Shown in pieces: positions 24,166 through 35,639 of a stretch of DNA of 64,000 nt. The DNA comes from Platerodrilus igneus. Taxonomy: Eukaryota; Arthropoda; Insecta; Coleoptera; Lycidae. The translations under genes and the position numbers were made by a program. The stretch is taken from positions 1,258,501 to 1,322,500 of the forward strand of contig JARFIW010000599.1 of assembly GCA_036346225.1 (NCBI GenBank). The letters run 5' to 3'. The notes beneath the pieces were generated by a model. The model was not told where the DNA came from, ran no database searches, and saw nothing but the letters and a program-made list of their open reading frames with translations. Each line of letters opens with the position of its first letter. Positions within the stretch are counted from its first letter, which is position 1.

Positions 24166-25160
24166 ATATTCTCGAATAATGTTAAGTGTGTGAAAGGACT
24201 TACTGGAAAATCATTATTTCGGCAAATGTCTAAGTGTTGGGGGATCTTGGTAGCCACAGGTTGCTTAACCTCCTTCACTGAATCTCGGTAAAATAGGGTA
24301 TAAAATTAGAAAACAATAGAAAGGGAACGAGCTGAATACACATACTGTGTGAGAATTTCAGGGAACTATGTAGGCTAGCTCAGAATATAAATAAGTGCAT
24401 GTACATGTCCAACCAGTTTTGAGACGAAAAACTTAATGACGAAAAAATAAGCGCAAATAAATCTGATGATTAGTATAAACAACTAGTTGTTAGTTGCGAA
24501 ATACCTGCAACTAATGTTGACTGTGCGAAAAGATAAATTGGAAAATATATTAAATCGCCAAATGGTTAAGTGTTGGGAGAACTTGGCAGCCACAGACTGC
24601 TTACCTCCCTTCACAACCATTGAAGGTCGGAGAAATAGGGCATATAACTGTAAAACAATAGAAAGTGATCGAACTGCATCTAACAAGAAAGAACAGCGCC
24701 TATGAGGAAAGACAACAAACATAGAATAAGAAGAAAATTGTTGAAAGCATATGTGTGGAGCACAGCACAGTATGCCTATGAAATACAGGCAGTCTGAAAC
24801 GCAGACAGAAAAACTGTAGCAGCCTTTTGAAATGATGTGCTTCAGATGTATGAGGACGATAGCATGGACAGACAAAGATAATAACAAATAAGTTACAGAA
24901 ATAGTAGGGGAACAAGGATATCTGGGGAAAAAGAGAAATAGTAGGGCGGAATATGTTCTAAGGCATTTTTGGGGAATAGTATGTGATATATTACAAGCAG
25001 AGATAGGAAAAAAGAGGTAGATGTAGACCTAGATCAGACAGTTATAGATGCAAACTGTGTATATTTCAGGGAAATGTGTAGGTTAGTTCAGAATAGGGAA
25101 CAATGATGGTACGCGTCTAACCAGTTCTAGGACTGAAGACCTAATGATGATGTGTGTCTT
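24166..25160 (+). repeat. decayed fragments of the same RTE LINE
   Basis: At least two degraded copies of the LINE 3' end. One at about 24340-24480 carries CAGGGAACTATGTAGGCTAG. A longer one at about 24620-25155 carries CATATGTGTGGAGCACAGCA and GATAGGAAAAAAGAGG in the same order as the intact copy. Both end in ATGATGA-like tails. Stops are frequent; the minus frames here are shadows. Confidence 0.7.
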
Positions 25161-25405
25161 TATGTTGCTTGTGCGTTATGAAACTTGTTACAATAAACTT
25201 ATGCTTTGACTTATGTTTAAGTGTACACACATTCATGTTGGTGCTTTGTTTTATTGATGAGTCATTACTTAGAAACGCAATTTTATGATTTAGCTTAAGC
25301 AAGGTATGTTAGATGTTTGATGTCTTACGTAAACAAAATTTATTTGTATTAAATTAGGAATGTTGACTTATAATCGAGGACGATTTAGAGTCAAGATGGG
25401 CGAGT

Positions 25406-25620
25406 TGTAGGCTATTCTAGTTTTTAAATATATTTAAATTGCACGTCAGAAGGTAGTAGTGGGGAATTGAGATGGAGGTTCCGGGAAGGTGGGTATAGAG
25501 GATGTTGTTAGTTAACGTATGGATTATTAGAAACTAGAACTGAATAAAAGGATTTTGCTGTAGATTAATTATTTTAATTATTCAATCGAGTGGATTATTT
25601 TAGCTGGAGAAGCCTCTACA
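25406..25620 (+). repeat. 3' LTR of the 9145-25620 gypsy element, TSD ACAT
   Basis: Begins TGTAGGCTATTC and ends GCCTCTACA. It is followed by ACAT (25621-25624), matching ACAT before the 5' LTR. It differs from the 5' LTR by scattered substitutions and small indels. Confidence 0.85.
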
Positions 25621-25682
25621 ACATATGCATGTAAATATATAGCATTTCCTTGACAATTAACATGCAAAGTATTAAGTGGGAT

Positions 25683-26289
25683 TATCATAGCCCCAGCGGT
25701 AAGGTACGAGAGCCACTACGTCAGTTGGTAACAATGATAAATAATTGCAAAATATTGCGCAATAAACGCGTTACGTCATATTTGCTCAAATTATTATCAC
25801 ATACAAAAAATGTTTATTTTAATTATAAGAGAAAACAAAAGGTACTCACGTAACTGTAGGACTCCTCACAGCATTACGCTATTATGGCGGCAGCTGGGCT
25901 TCGTTGGGCATTTCGGGCGTGGGTGATTTGTCTGCCTCCGGTTGAATCCAAATCTAATTTGTCTTCTTCTTCCTAGTGTAGAGAGCGACAGGAATATAGG
26001 TAAGGAACGATAATCAGGTAGATAAAAGGAAACTTACATTCCCTGAAAATGAAGGCAAGAACGGCACAAAGATAAACCACTAGGCACGACGTCTCGATGA
26101 CTAGTCCCGACGTATCGGAAATTACCCCTCTTCCCTTCCACACTCCGCGTCTGCGTAATCCTTTGCGCAAACGCACTGTCTGAAGTGACGGAAACACGCG
26201 CACAAGTCTTTTAAAATTATTGGCGCGAAATCACTTATAAATTAAAACTAAAATTGGAAATGTTTACGGCCGATTTTCGGCACGTAACA
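25683..26289 (-). mobile_element. family-A solo LTR, TSD GGAT
   Basis: Minus-strand start TGTTACGTGCCGAAAATCGG; minus-strand end GGGGCTATGATA. Flanked by GGAT (25679-25682 and 26290-26293). The terminal palindrome has changed on both arms but still pairs. The frame at 25973-26203 minus lies inside it and is not a gene. Confidence 0.75.
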
Positions 26290-26707
26290 GGATTTTACAT
26301 GCAATGACACAGTTGCATGGTCATATGTAATTACACGTGCCAGTAATCCTGGCATAGCTGCAGAAATAGGCGAAAATTTAAAAATTGGGATGTACTTAAC
26401 ACTAATCTGAGTATTACATTTTTGTTCTCGTGGCCATTGTAATTGGCTGCCATAGCCTCGAATTTCTAAAAGAAATAAGCAAAATAATTTCAAAAAAGAC
26501 TTTTGAAACAAATTAGCTTACGCTCAAAAAAGGAAATGCAGCATACGTCCTAGGAACAATTTCATCAATTAAATATTTTGATAAATTTTTTTATCTTTAA
26601 AAATTTCGACAAATATGCTTCAAGAGGCAATAATAGCAATACCAACACAAATATTACTCATATTATTACCTATTATAAAACTATAAACTTTGAAATTAAT
26701 CATGATG

Positions 26708-27328
26708 TATTACAGCCCCGTAAACGCGGTACGTGCGCCATAAATGACAGTTGGTAGCGATATTACATAATGAGAAAATTGACGCGCAAATTCCCGATGA
26801 CGTCACACAATATTCAAATTAATGCAACATAATTTACCAATTACACAAATTATATGGAAAACCCCCACGGGGTACTTACGTGAACTTGTAGGGCTTCTTA
26901 CAGGATTACTCCATGCTAGCGGCAGCGGGGCTCCGTGGATCTTTTTTGGGCGTCGGCTGCTTGACTAATCTTTCTCGGGTGTGGGATTTCTTGAGCCATC
27001 CAAATTTAATGGTCTTCTTCCTATGTAGCTGGAACGACGGGAACTGGTTATAAGGAACGATAAGGGCAAAAGGGACCTACATAACCCAAAAAGATACGAT
27101 AAGATACCAGACCAACTACTCTTCTTCGCGTTTCGGAGGCAAGTCCTAACGCGTCTCCTGGAAATTCCCCACTATCCTTTCGTCCCCACGCGTCGGCGCA
27201 ATCTGGCGCAAACGCACTGTCTGAAGTGACGGAAATACGCGCCCGTCCTTTTAAATTTATGGCGCGAAATTCTCACATATTGAAACTTAACTAAGAATGT
27301 CTAGTGCCGAAATTTTTGGCACGTAACA
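26708..27328 (-). mobile_element. family-A solo LTR, TSD GATG
   Basis: Minus-strand start TGTTACGTGCCAAAAATTTC; minus-strand end GGGGCTGTAATA. Flanked by GATG (26704-26707 and 27329-27332). Like the 25683 copy it lacks the AT-rich end segment seen in the other family-A LTRs, so these two form a subfamily. Confidence 0.75.
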
Positions 27329-27343
27329 GATGTAGTAGCAACA

Positions 27344-27417
27344 TAATGTAGTTAGTACTTTCGGGTAGAGCATTGGGGACGTTGCCGCAAGTGCAGCGTC
27401 TCTTACTTACATTATAC
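27344..27417 (+). repeat. copy of a ~71-base short interspersed repeat
   Basis: Contains AGAGCATTGGGGACGTTGCC and GCAAGTGCAGCG, matching the minus strand of 36246-36316. Imperfect 13-base repeats flank it (TGTAGTAGCAACA at 27331-27343 and TGTAGCGGCAACA at 27418-27430), consistent with a target duplication from LINE-type insertion. Confidence 0.55.
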
Positions 27418-27811
27418 TGTAGCGGCAACAACAAACAAACATTCACCGATAATTACACCTAAAAACGAAGTAACGGATCTTAATCCTATACCCAATGGAA
27501 CAAGTAATTATCAAATTAATAACAATACATCAGTATTCTTCAGTGCTTATAATAAATCATATCATTCTTCAAATACCTTCAAAAGTTTAGTTCTGAATGG
27601 ATTACAGAATAGAAATTGTGCTACTTTGTGCATGAAAGGGAATCTCGTTGAAGTGGTTTTGCAAGTGATAAAAGATTTATAGCTGCAAGGTTCGTCATTT
27701 AGACTAGTTAACACTGCCGTATTAAAATCACACATCCAGAAATTTGTATCAACAGTTACATCACAATGAATTTCTTTCGTAGGTTTCTTTACAGCGAAAT
27801 AGAATAACACC

Positions 27812-29656
27812 CGGGCAATGGAGAAGGAAGATCGAGGCATTAGAAGAAGACGACCACTCGCTCTGGAGGATGGTGAAGATCCTGAAGAGGAAGTCAGCAC
27901 CAATGCCGCCAATCCATGGAGAAAATGGGATGGTCTACACAGAAGAGGACAAGGCCGAAGCTTTTGCAGACCATCTGGAACGACAGTTCACCCTGAACTA
28001 CGCCGAAGCCGACCTCGACTGGATAGAGAGGGTCGACAGAGCTGTCCTAGCCCGTCTAGAAGAAGACGACCAGAACCTGCCCCACGTGACACCGCATGAG
28101 CTGGAGGACATCATCAGAAGAGCGAAGATCCGGAAGGCACCAGGTCTCGACGGCATCCCATCCAAAGCCGTCAAACTACTTCCGGTAAGAGCGAAAGCCA
28201 TGCTACTGGCCTTACTTAACGCCGTATTACGTCTGCGACATTTCACACCTTGGAAGTGCGCAGACGTAATTCTGTTACAGAAGCTTGGGCAGTCTGCGAC
28301 CTTCCGGCAGAACTATCGCCCCATCAGTCTGCTACCGGTTCTCGGCAAGATAGCGGAGGGTGTCGTACTTCGACGGCTACGGGACGAAGTCGAAGAGCGA
28401 GGGGGCATCCCCAACGAGCAGTTCGCCTTCAGATCCGGCCATTCAACTGTTCACCAGATCCTGCGTCTCGTGGAGTTCGTCACCGATGGGTTCAACAGGA
28501 AGCAGTCAACCGGCGTCATCTTCCTTGATGTCTCCAAGGCCTTCGACCGAGTGTGGCATCAAGGACTTCTCTACAAGCTTCTAGATTTGGATATCCACCG
28601 AGGACTGGCAAGACTCGTCGCATCGTTTCTGGACCAAAGAAGATTCCGGGTGAAGATAGGCAGCTCCCGTTCATCAGCCCGACAGATGGAAGCCGGCGTG
28701 CCTCAGGGCTCGCTACTTTCACCACTGCTCTACTCGCTATTTACTCGCGACGTTCCGAAGACTAGCGACACCCACCTGTCTCTCTACGCCGACGACACCG
28801 CCGTAGCCACCAGATCGCTAGCCCCTAGGTTAGTGACAAGAAGACTCCAGGAAGCCGCCACCGCCTTGGAGAGATGGTTCCGAACCTGGCTGATCAACGT
28901 CAACCCGGAGAAGAGCAGCGCCGTACTCCTGACGAAGAGGAAGCACCAACCAGACAAGGACATCGAGATCTTCAACGAAGCCATCCCATGGAAGACGCAG
29001 GCAAAGTACTTGGGGGTAACCATCGACCGAAGACTCACCTGGGGAGCCCACATCGCCAACACCGCCTCCAGAGCCAACGCAGCAACAGCCAGCCTGTATC
29101 CACTACTGAACAGAAAAGCCAGCTCGACATCGCCTACAAGATCAGGCTCTACAAGACCGTCATCAGACCGACCATGACCCACGCATCGGCAGCGTGGGGC
29201 TACGCAGCCAAGTCCCACATCAAGAGGCTGCAGACCGTCCAGACGAAGAACCTACGCATGGCACTCGACGCCCCATGTTACGTGAGGAACGACCAGCTCC
29301 ACTCCGACGTCAACATCCCAACGATGGTGGAATTCATCAAGGCAGCTGCAAGGAAGACCTTCGATGGAATGGCTCTTCACGACAACCCCTCATCAGGACA
29401 GCCGTGGACTACGACGAGACCGCACCGACGAAGTACAGAAGACCCAAGACCGTAGTTATAGATTAGCATAGTTTAGTTTATAAATGAAATATCTTAAGTC
29501 GGCTGTCACTAGGACAGCAAGTAAACACTTTCTTTCTTTCGCAATAGTCAGATCAAAAATGTAAAAATTTTTCCAAATTCAATCCCAAAAACCAATTAGA
29601 TTAAGAGTAAAAATTTGTTAATTGAAACTCAATAAAGATTATGTCAATGTCAATGT
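27812..29656 (+). mobile_element. 5'-truncated jockey-clade LINE, GC-rich
   Basis: Starts abruptly inside the linker between endonuclease and reverse transcriptase, and ends with AACTCAATAAAGATT and a short AATGTC repeat (29640-29656). Its GC content is far above that of all surrounding DNA. No endonuclease is present, as expected for a 5'-truncated copy. Target duplications were not identified. Confidence 0.75.
27819..29459 (+). pseudogene. jockey-type reverse transcriptase, one frameshift
   Basis: The RT frame runs from the truncated 5' end to about 29117 and continues in another frame to 29455. Motifs in order: RKAPGLDGIPSKAVK, NYRPISLLPVLGKI, FRSGHSTVHQI, FLDVSKAFDRVWH with the catalytic Asp, AGVPQGSLLSPLLY, and LYADDTAVA, the YADD box. 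After a one-base loss in AAAA (29114-29117) the C-terminal thumb continues with IRPTMTHASAAWGYAAKSH and APCYVRNDQLH, typical of the jockey clade. Only this one lesion is seen over about 540 codons. The minus-strand frames across this block are shadows caused by high GC content. Confidence 0.85.
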
Positions 29657-29995
29657 ATGTCTAACACCCCATTAAGGTCTTGGTGTTTGGGTGCCGCTCG
29701 ATACCTACGGGCGTTCACTGCCATCGCCATTACGAGATATACGATCGTATTTCGAGTTTCCGCGTTCAAAATAAAAAAAACCCTGGGGGCACGACCACAC
29801 ATTCACATACACACACCCCCACGGAAGGAACGGTATTTCGATATATATCACCGCTACGACGTCGTCGTCGTCGGCCTACCTACAACATAAAGATTCGACT
29901 ACTATGACACAATCTCTATATTGTGTATCGATTGACAACAATATCTTTTACCCTCTAAATCTAACTTGTATATATATGACGATTTTGCAAGCGAT

Positions 29996-30010
29996 CGATT
30001 TCTTTCTAGA
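29996..30010 (-). promoter_or_regulatory. histone downstream element of H3
   Basis: On the minus strand, about 17 bases past the stem-loop, TAGAAAGAAATCG resembles the purine-rich histone downstream element (core AGAAAGA) that pairs with U7 snRNA. Confidence 0.5.
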
Positions 30011-30026
30011 GTTCAACAGGATTCGT

Positions 30027-30042
30027 GGTTCTGAAACGAACC
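30027..30042 (-). terminator. H3 mRNA 3' stem-loop (closing pair mutated)
   Basis: Minus strand GGTTCGTTTCAGAACC, 78 bases after the H3 stop. Metazoan replication-dependent histone mRNAs end in a 6-pair stem with a 4-base loop of the TTTC type. Here five pairs form, but the loop-closing pair is G-A instead of T-A. Confidence 0.75.
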
Positions 30043-30120
30043 GTTTTTATTTAACACGTTTGCGTCTCCTCATTATTATTATAATAATGAATGCAAGACG
30101 CGACGACGAGGGCGCAGTGT

Positions 30121-31144
<1,024 letters not shown>

Positions 31145-31207
31145 TGTTTTGGTCTAGCCGAATAAATTTCAAGGTAACAGCAGCAGCAGACGCATCGTCA
31201 TCGAAAC

Positions 31208-31223
31208 GGTTCTTTTCAGAAGC
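31208..31223 (+). terminator. H4 mRNA 3' stem-loop (one stem mismatch)
   Basis: GGTTCTTTTCAGAAGC, 63 bases after the H4 stop, follows the histone stem-loop pattern with a TTTC loop. The second pair from the base is G-G instead of G-C. The purine-rich GAAAAGAAAT at about 31238-31252 resembles the U7-binding downstream element. Confidence 0.75.
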
Positions 31224-31259
31224 ACAGATTTATGTATAGGATAACGAAAAGAAATATCG

Positions 31260-31705
31260 CACGGCTTACTTTTCCTTCTTTTTTTTTTGCCTGTATTAGC
31301 TTTATCGGCTTGTAGTTCTGTTACTCGTAAGGAAAACGTACGGACTCGCGTAAAATCGTGTCCGGCGAAGGGTTCTTTGTTTACGCGCGTGTGTAATTTC
31401 CGATAAAATCATTTCGGTGCCAAGACTTAGAATATATGCAGTGATATAGCATTGAGATAAGAAAGGTATTCGAAAGGAGAATGGTTGACGATATTCTGAA
31501 AAATGGTACTCTCTGTTGAAAGAGTTGAACAAGTCAATTTTAAGGTGCACTTTATTGAATAACGGCAAATTAGAACTAATAAATGCCTGTACAGAATCGC
31601 TAACTATCTGACATCCTCTTGAAGTGTCAAATCCAAACTGTACTGGTCTGAATAGGTTACCTAAAGTTCTGTAAATTTACTTGCACAGATTTTGGCTACT
31701 TACGT
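31260..31705. other. intergenic DNA, nothing recognised
   Basis: AT-rich; the minus frame at 31302-31568 has no recognisable motif and no gene context. Confidence 0.35.
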
Positions 31706-32985
31706 TGTTACGTTCATTTTCGTAAATAATTGAGTAGTTTATATACAATAATTTTTAACTTAAATCTTCTTTCGTGTATTAAAATTTGTATTGTAATTAA
31801 TAATAAACATCCTATATATTTTGCTTGATAAATCTTTCTGCTCATTAAAAATAAATATCCTTTCTAAGAATTTCTTATCCTGGAATTTACGCCATAATTA
31901 GATAGGCGTTTTCCAAGTATTCACTAATTAAATGCCTGTGTGTTTTCCCTTTTTAAAGAATTCGGCGAATTTATTTCAATAAAATTCGGGGTTTTCTGTG
32001 TTATTTCCTTGTCGACAAGTTTACGTTGAGCTTTGGTGCTATAACAAATTTAATATTGACTTTCTGTTCGACTAGCAACCAGAAAACATCCGTCCTGTTT
32101 TGCTTTGTTTCGTTTTCTTTATGCGAAGTGCTGGCACGCATTATTGCGTGGTGAGTATATAGGGTTTATAAAACGGTACTTTTTGGTTTTAATAAATTAA
32201 TCTATTGTTCGTAATTATTCTAGCTTCCTGCGGAGGACACGTTAATCCCTTGAGCTGTCGTTTTTCTCCGGTAATTGGAGGTCAAATGCGTTCTTGCTGG
32301 GCGTAGGCCTACCCACTCGCTGACGAGGACCAGCGATTGCCTCCACCCCGATGTCAGTAACTCGAGGGTGAGTTCTTTTTTTTTCTTTTTATCAGTTTCT
32401 TACTTCGGAACCAGAACGCCTGTGATTGTACCGTTCCACTATGGCATTGCTAAATTTAATTCATACATACGAAAATTATTGAACCATTTTGGGTATTTCC
32501 TGCGCTTTTCGTACTGCTTTACTGTTTGGTTATAAATTACTAAAACTATACTAATTATTACTGTAAAAACTGCTTAAAGACTTGCGGGTACATTTGAAAG
32601 TATGTATGTATGTACATATAGTTTAAGTTTATATTTACGATGATCTAGAGCTGTGGTTTTTAAGGTTGCGTTTGTTTCTTTCTTTTCTAGTTACTGTCAG
32701 GGGGTAGTTGCCTAAAAACTACAGCTTGCCATTTTCATGAATAATTTTTTTTTACTGTGTTCTGTAAATATTTTGGTAATTATAAGTTCTTTTTTTCCTT
32801 TGTATGTTTTGTTCTGAGTGTGAATGAGTGAGTGTATATATTTTTTTTCTGTATTTGTTTCAGGCTTTCCTTTACGTGCTTATACGTATAATACCCCGCC
32901 CACTCGCCGCCTGAGCCCGGTCATACTTACTTACTTCTTTCTTTCTCTTTCTTGGTTTTTTTAGGTTACGTCAATGCACGTAACA
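31706..32985 (+). mobile_element. solo LTR distantly related to family B, TSD ACGT
   Basis: Begins TGTTACGTTCATTTTCG and ends CACGTAACA. It is flanked by ACGT at 31702-31705 and 32986-32989. Its right part matches family B in order and partly in sequence: GCCTGAGCCCGGTCAT here versus GATTGAGCCCGGTCAT at 15880. A splice-like pair (GTGAGT at 32368, TTTCAG ending 32863) sits at positions comparable to those in family B. The frame at 32275-32535 lies inside it and is not a gene. Confidence 0.7.
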
Positions 32986-32989
32986 ACGT

Positions 32990-33942
32990 TCTGAAACATT
33001 TCGATTGTAATTTAGTATATGCCGCCGTACTTTTATCGAGAGCACATAAAGAACCCATATAATAATGAGCAAACTTCGTGATTGACTTTTCTTTCTAATA
33101 TGAAATTACACAAAACAGTTAATGATTTTAGAGATTTTAAAGAATTGGGACCTACAGAAAAGGGACTAGGTCTTGTAAATACGAAGGTCATTGGTCACTC
33201 CGGCTGAGCCAGTTTTAAGGAATTTTATCCATATTCTGTACGTTTTCTTTACTAAGTTCAGAAATTGTACAAGGAATATTATTTAAATATTTGCGAAGAA
33301 ACGGTAAAACCATTGGGTGTTTGGATTTTAGTTCCATTGGAATCATGTAACTGAATGGTGTTATTCGAACACAGCATATTAATTATAGAAAATACTCCAT
33401 TTGTAACCTTGGAAATAATTTTGTATTGGTTGAATGGAGATTTTGTCTTACTGCACGTACTTCAAAATTAATTTTAGAAGGTGTTACATGTTAAATGAAT
33501 TAACTCGTAACTTGTCCTTTTTAGTTATTGAATAACCAGTTTCTAGTTTCTTACATTTATTAAATTTACGGTATTTAGAATAAAAGCAAAGTAATCTGGT
33601 ACTGTTTATTTTATAAATTATTAGATACATTGTAAGATTAGAATGATTTTAATATGTATAAATATGTAAAGATACCCCCTGAAATGTTATCCTTTTTGGG
33701 AAATGAAATCTGAATATGCGTAATTGTAGTGTCATAACTCTTTATTTAATCAGTTCGAATAAGGCAATCCCGTAGGGGATGGATATGTGGTGGAACAGAT
33801 GGAGGTAATTCACATGGACTTAAAAGCACCTCAGTATCGGATATTAACGGAAGCGGTTGTGTTTTTGGGAGTGACGTTCTCGTGTGTGTTAATCTAGTGT
33901 CCTAATTATCGTTTCTACCTCCTTTATTACTTTTCCCTTTAG
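32990..33942. other. intergenic DNA, nothing recognised
   Basis: AT-rich sequence without a supported gene or repeat. Confidence 0.35.
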
Positions 33943-34590
33943 GGCGATACTGATAATTGGAGGCAGCAACGCAATCAGCAATTTCAGAAAACACAAAACT
34001 TCGAGAGCAATTTGTTGCAAGAGGCCTTGAACTGTAAGTAATAATTTTGTCGAACTTTTACATATGAATTTGCATAATTATACTGTCAGAGTAAATTAAG
34101 TAAGAGGTACATGTATCATTAACTTATCAAGGGATGAAATTCTTGTGTTACTGATTGCGGTTTCTAAGACTTGTGATGCTTAGCCTGCATGCCATTTTTA
34201 AATGTATGTACAAAAATATTTTATAACAAAGCAAAGGAGTGTTTTCCGCTTGTTAATAATACATAATATCTTCGCTTTATTCCAAAAACACTAGGAAACC
34301 ACTTTACAACAAGCCTTTATCATGTGCACATGGATCTAGAAAAATAGGAATAACATTCTATCACTGCTATAAGGACTGCTTAAACAGTCCACCACTTGTT
34401 GAGGATAATTATCACGGGTGAATGAATCGTTAGCTATTAAATTTGGAATAGCCCAAAAAGGGTCGGGAATCTCGTAACAAATTGTAAAATGTGAATAAAG
34501 ATTTCCTAGAGCCAGGATTTAATTTTCTTTCTGATGAGTAATTTATTTCTCCGTTTAGGTGAGATTAAAACCGGTGTGTTCAAATTTTGA
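33943..34590 (+). CDS. two candidate exons ending a gene (unidentified)
   Basis: Exon 33943-34033 follows a strong acceptor (TTACTTTTCCCTTTAG) and ends at a strong donor (GTAAGT). It is open in one frame only and encodes about 30 residues, rich in Gln and Asn, containing DNWRQQRNQQFQ. A second block at 34559-34590 follows TTTCTCCGTTTAG and keeps the phase (T + GT), adding CEIKTGVFKF and then a TGA stop. The intron would be 525 bases. No upstream exon was found; histone genes and a solo LTR lie to the left. The protein is not recognised. Confidence 0.3.
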
Positions 34591-35639
34591 TCTTTGTTGT
34601 TGGGTTGTCATCGCATAATTTGCGGTTATCACCACGTTTACTCACATTGAGTCCTTTCAGGCAAGGGATTTCCTCGACTACCATTTCAATGTTACCTCTA
34701 CATGTGTTCTCGTCAGTGGCTCACGAGTAATTAATTAATTGTTTTCATCCACTATCTAGCTCTCGTTTGTGTCCCCCCTCCCTACTCTAAATGTCCTTAA
34801 GGGGAATGTCGTTGCATTTATATTAGATCATGTGAAAAATGCGTAATTTTATATGATCTTATACATGATCAATAATGTTATCATTTTTTGAAATTTACTG
34901 TTAAAGCGGGGTTATTCAAAATGATTGCCGTCGGATACGTTGTCCATTCATATAATATTGTATTTTACACAAACAATATTACAATGTTTCAAAACTTTGG
35001 AGATTAGATCCAGAAAAAGCTAAATTTGACTGGATTACAACTATTCCAGCTTAAGTACAAAGTGTGAAAATCAACAAAACCCCCCTAGTAAACAAATCGA
35101 TGAAACGTGACCCTGTTGTAGAAATAGTGTAGTAACATTTCTAAATTTGATTTGTTGCAAGAATTCTAAAGCCGTATCGAACAAAAACTGATTTGTCTTT
35201 ATCAATAGAAGCACGAGAAACCAAAGTATTTCTTTATATGAACTTGTTCTGGAATATGACGGATTTGTAGTTAAATTCTAGCGTACGAGCGTTTCCATGT
35301 GCTCGTTAGCAGTACATATTGTCTGAAACCTCACGGAACTACTGAACAATACTGTCTAAGTTATAAAATTTGTGTCTGTAGCCGTCAAATGCGACACAAG
35401 CTTAAAATACATTCTGCCAGATTGATCATCAGACAATAGCATAGTTGACCCTTGAACGTGTCATCCCGCTTATAGCCACAATGAAGCTTGCTGTAGTCGA
35501 CTATTGTCACTTTAGGAACCTACTGAGGAGGATACTATAATAAATTCCTGGGATAATATCTTCCAACCGAGAGGTTACGCCAACAGTCAGGATTGTCATC
35601 ACAAAGCGCTAAGTTTATACTGAACTTCTGTGCTGTTCA
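34591..35639. other. intergenic DNA, nothing recognised
   Basis: AT-rich sequence; no supported feature. Confidence 0.35.

Larger units (their letters stand above)
9145..25620 (+). mobile_element. old gypsy (Ty3) LTR retrotransposon with nested insertions
   Basis: Near-identical ~210-base sequences sit at both ends (9145-9352 plus ACA at 10083-10085; 25406-25620). Each begins TGTAG and ends CTACA. ACAT precedes the left copy (9141-9144) and follows the right copy (25621-25624), so the pair are the LTRs of one element with a 4-base target duplication. Between them, on the plus strand, lie Gag, two zinc knuckles, protease, reverse transcriptase, RNase H and integrase in gypsy order. The coding region is split by at least five later insertions. 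A purine-rich AAGATGGGCGAG precedes the 3' LTR, where a polypurine tract is expected. Both LTRs and the coding region carry substitutions and frameshifts; the element is dead. Confidence 0.85.

Noticed and set aside
9353..27328. Family-A repeats as DNA transposons or miniature inverted-repeat elements
   Set aside because: They start with TG, have only a very short inverted terminus, show 4-base target duplications, and occur as a matched direct pair flanking a primer-binding site and gag, all of which fit LTRs.
26708..27328. Six-base GATGTA duplication around this LTR
   Set aside because: A 4-base GATG duplication gives LTR ends consistent with the 25683 copy; the two extra matching bases are probably part of the element or chance.
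28784..29218. Minus-strand 144-codon frame as a gene
   Set aside because: It is the antisense of the GC-rich jockey reverse transcriptase; high GC content lengthens shadow frames.
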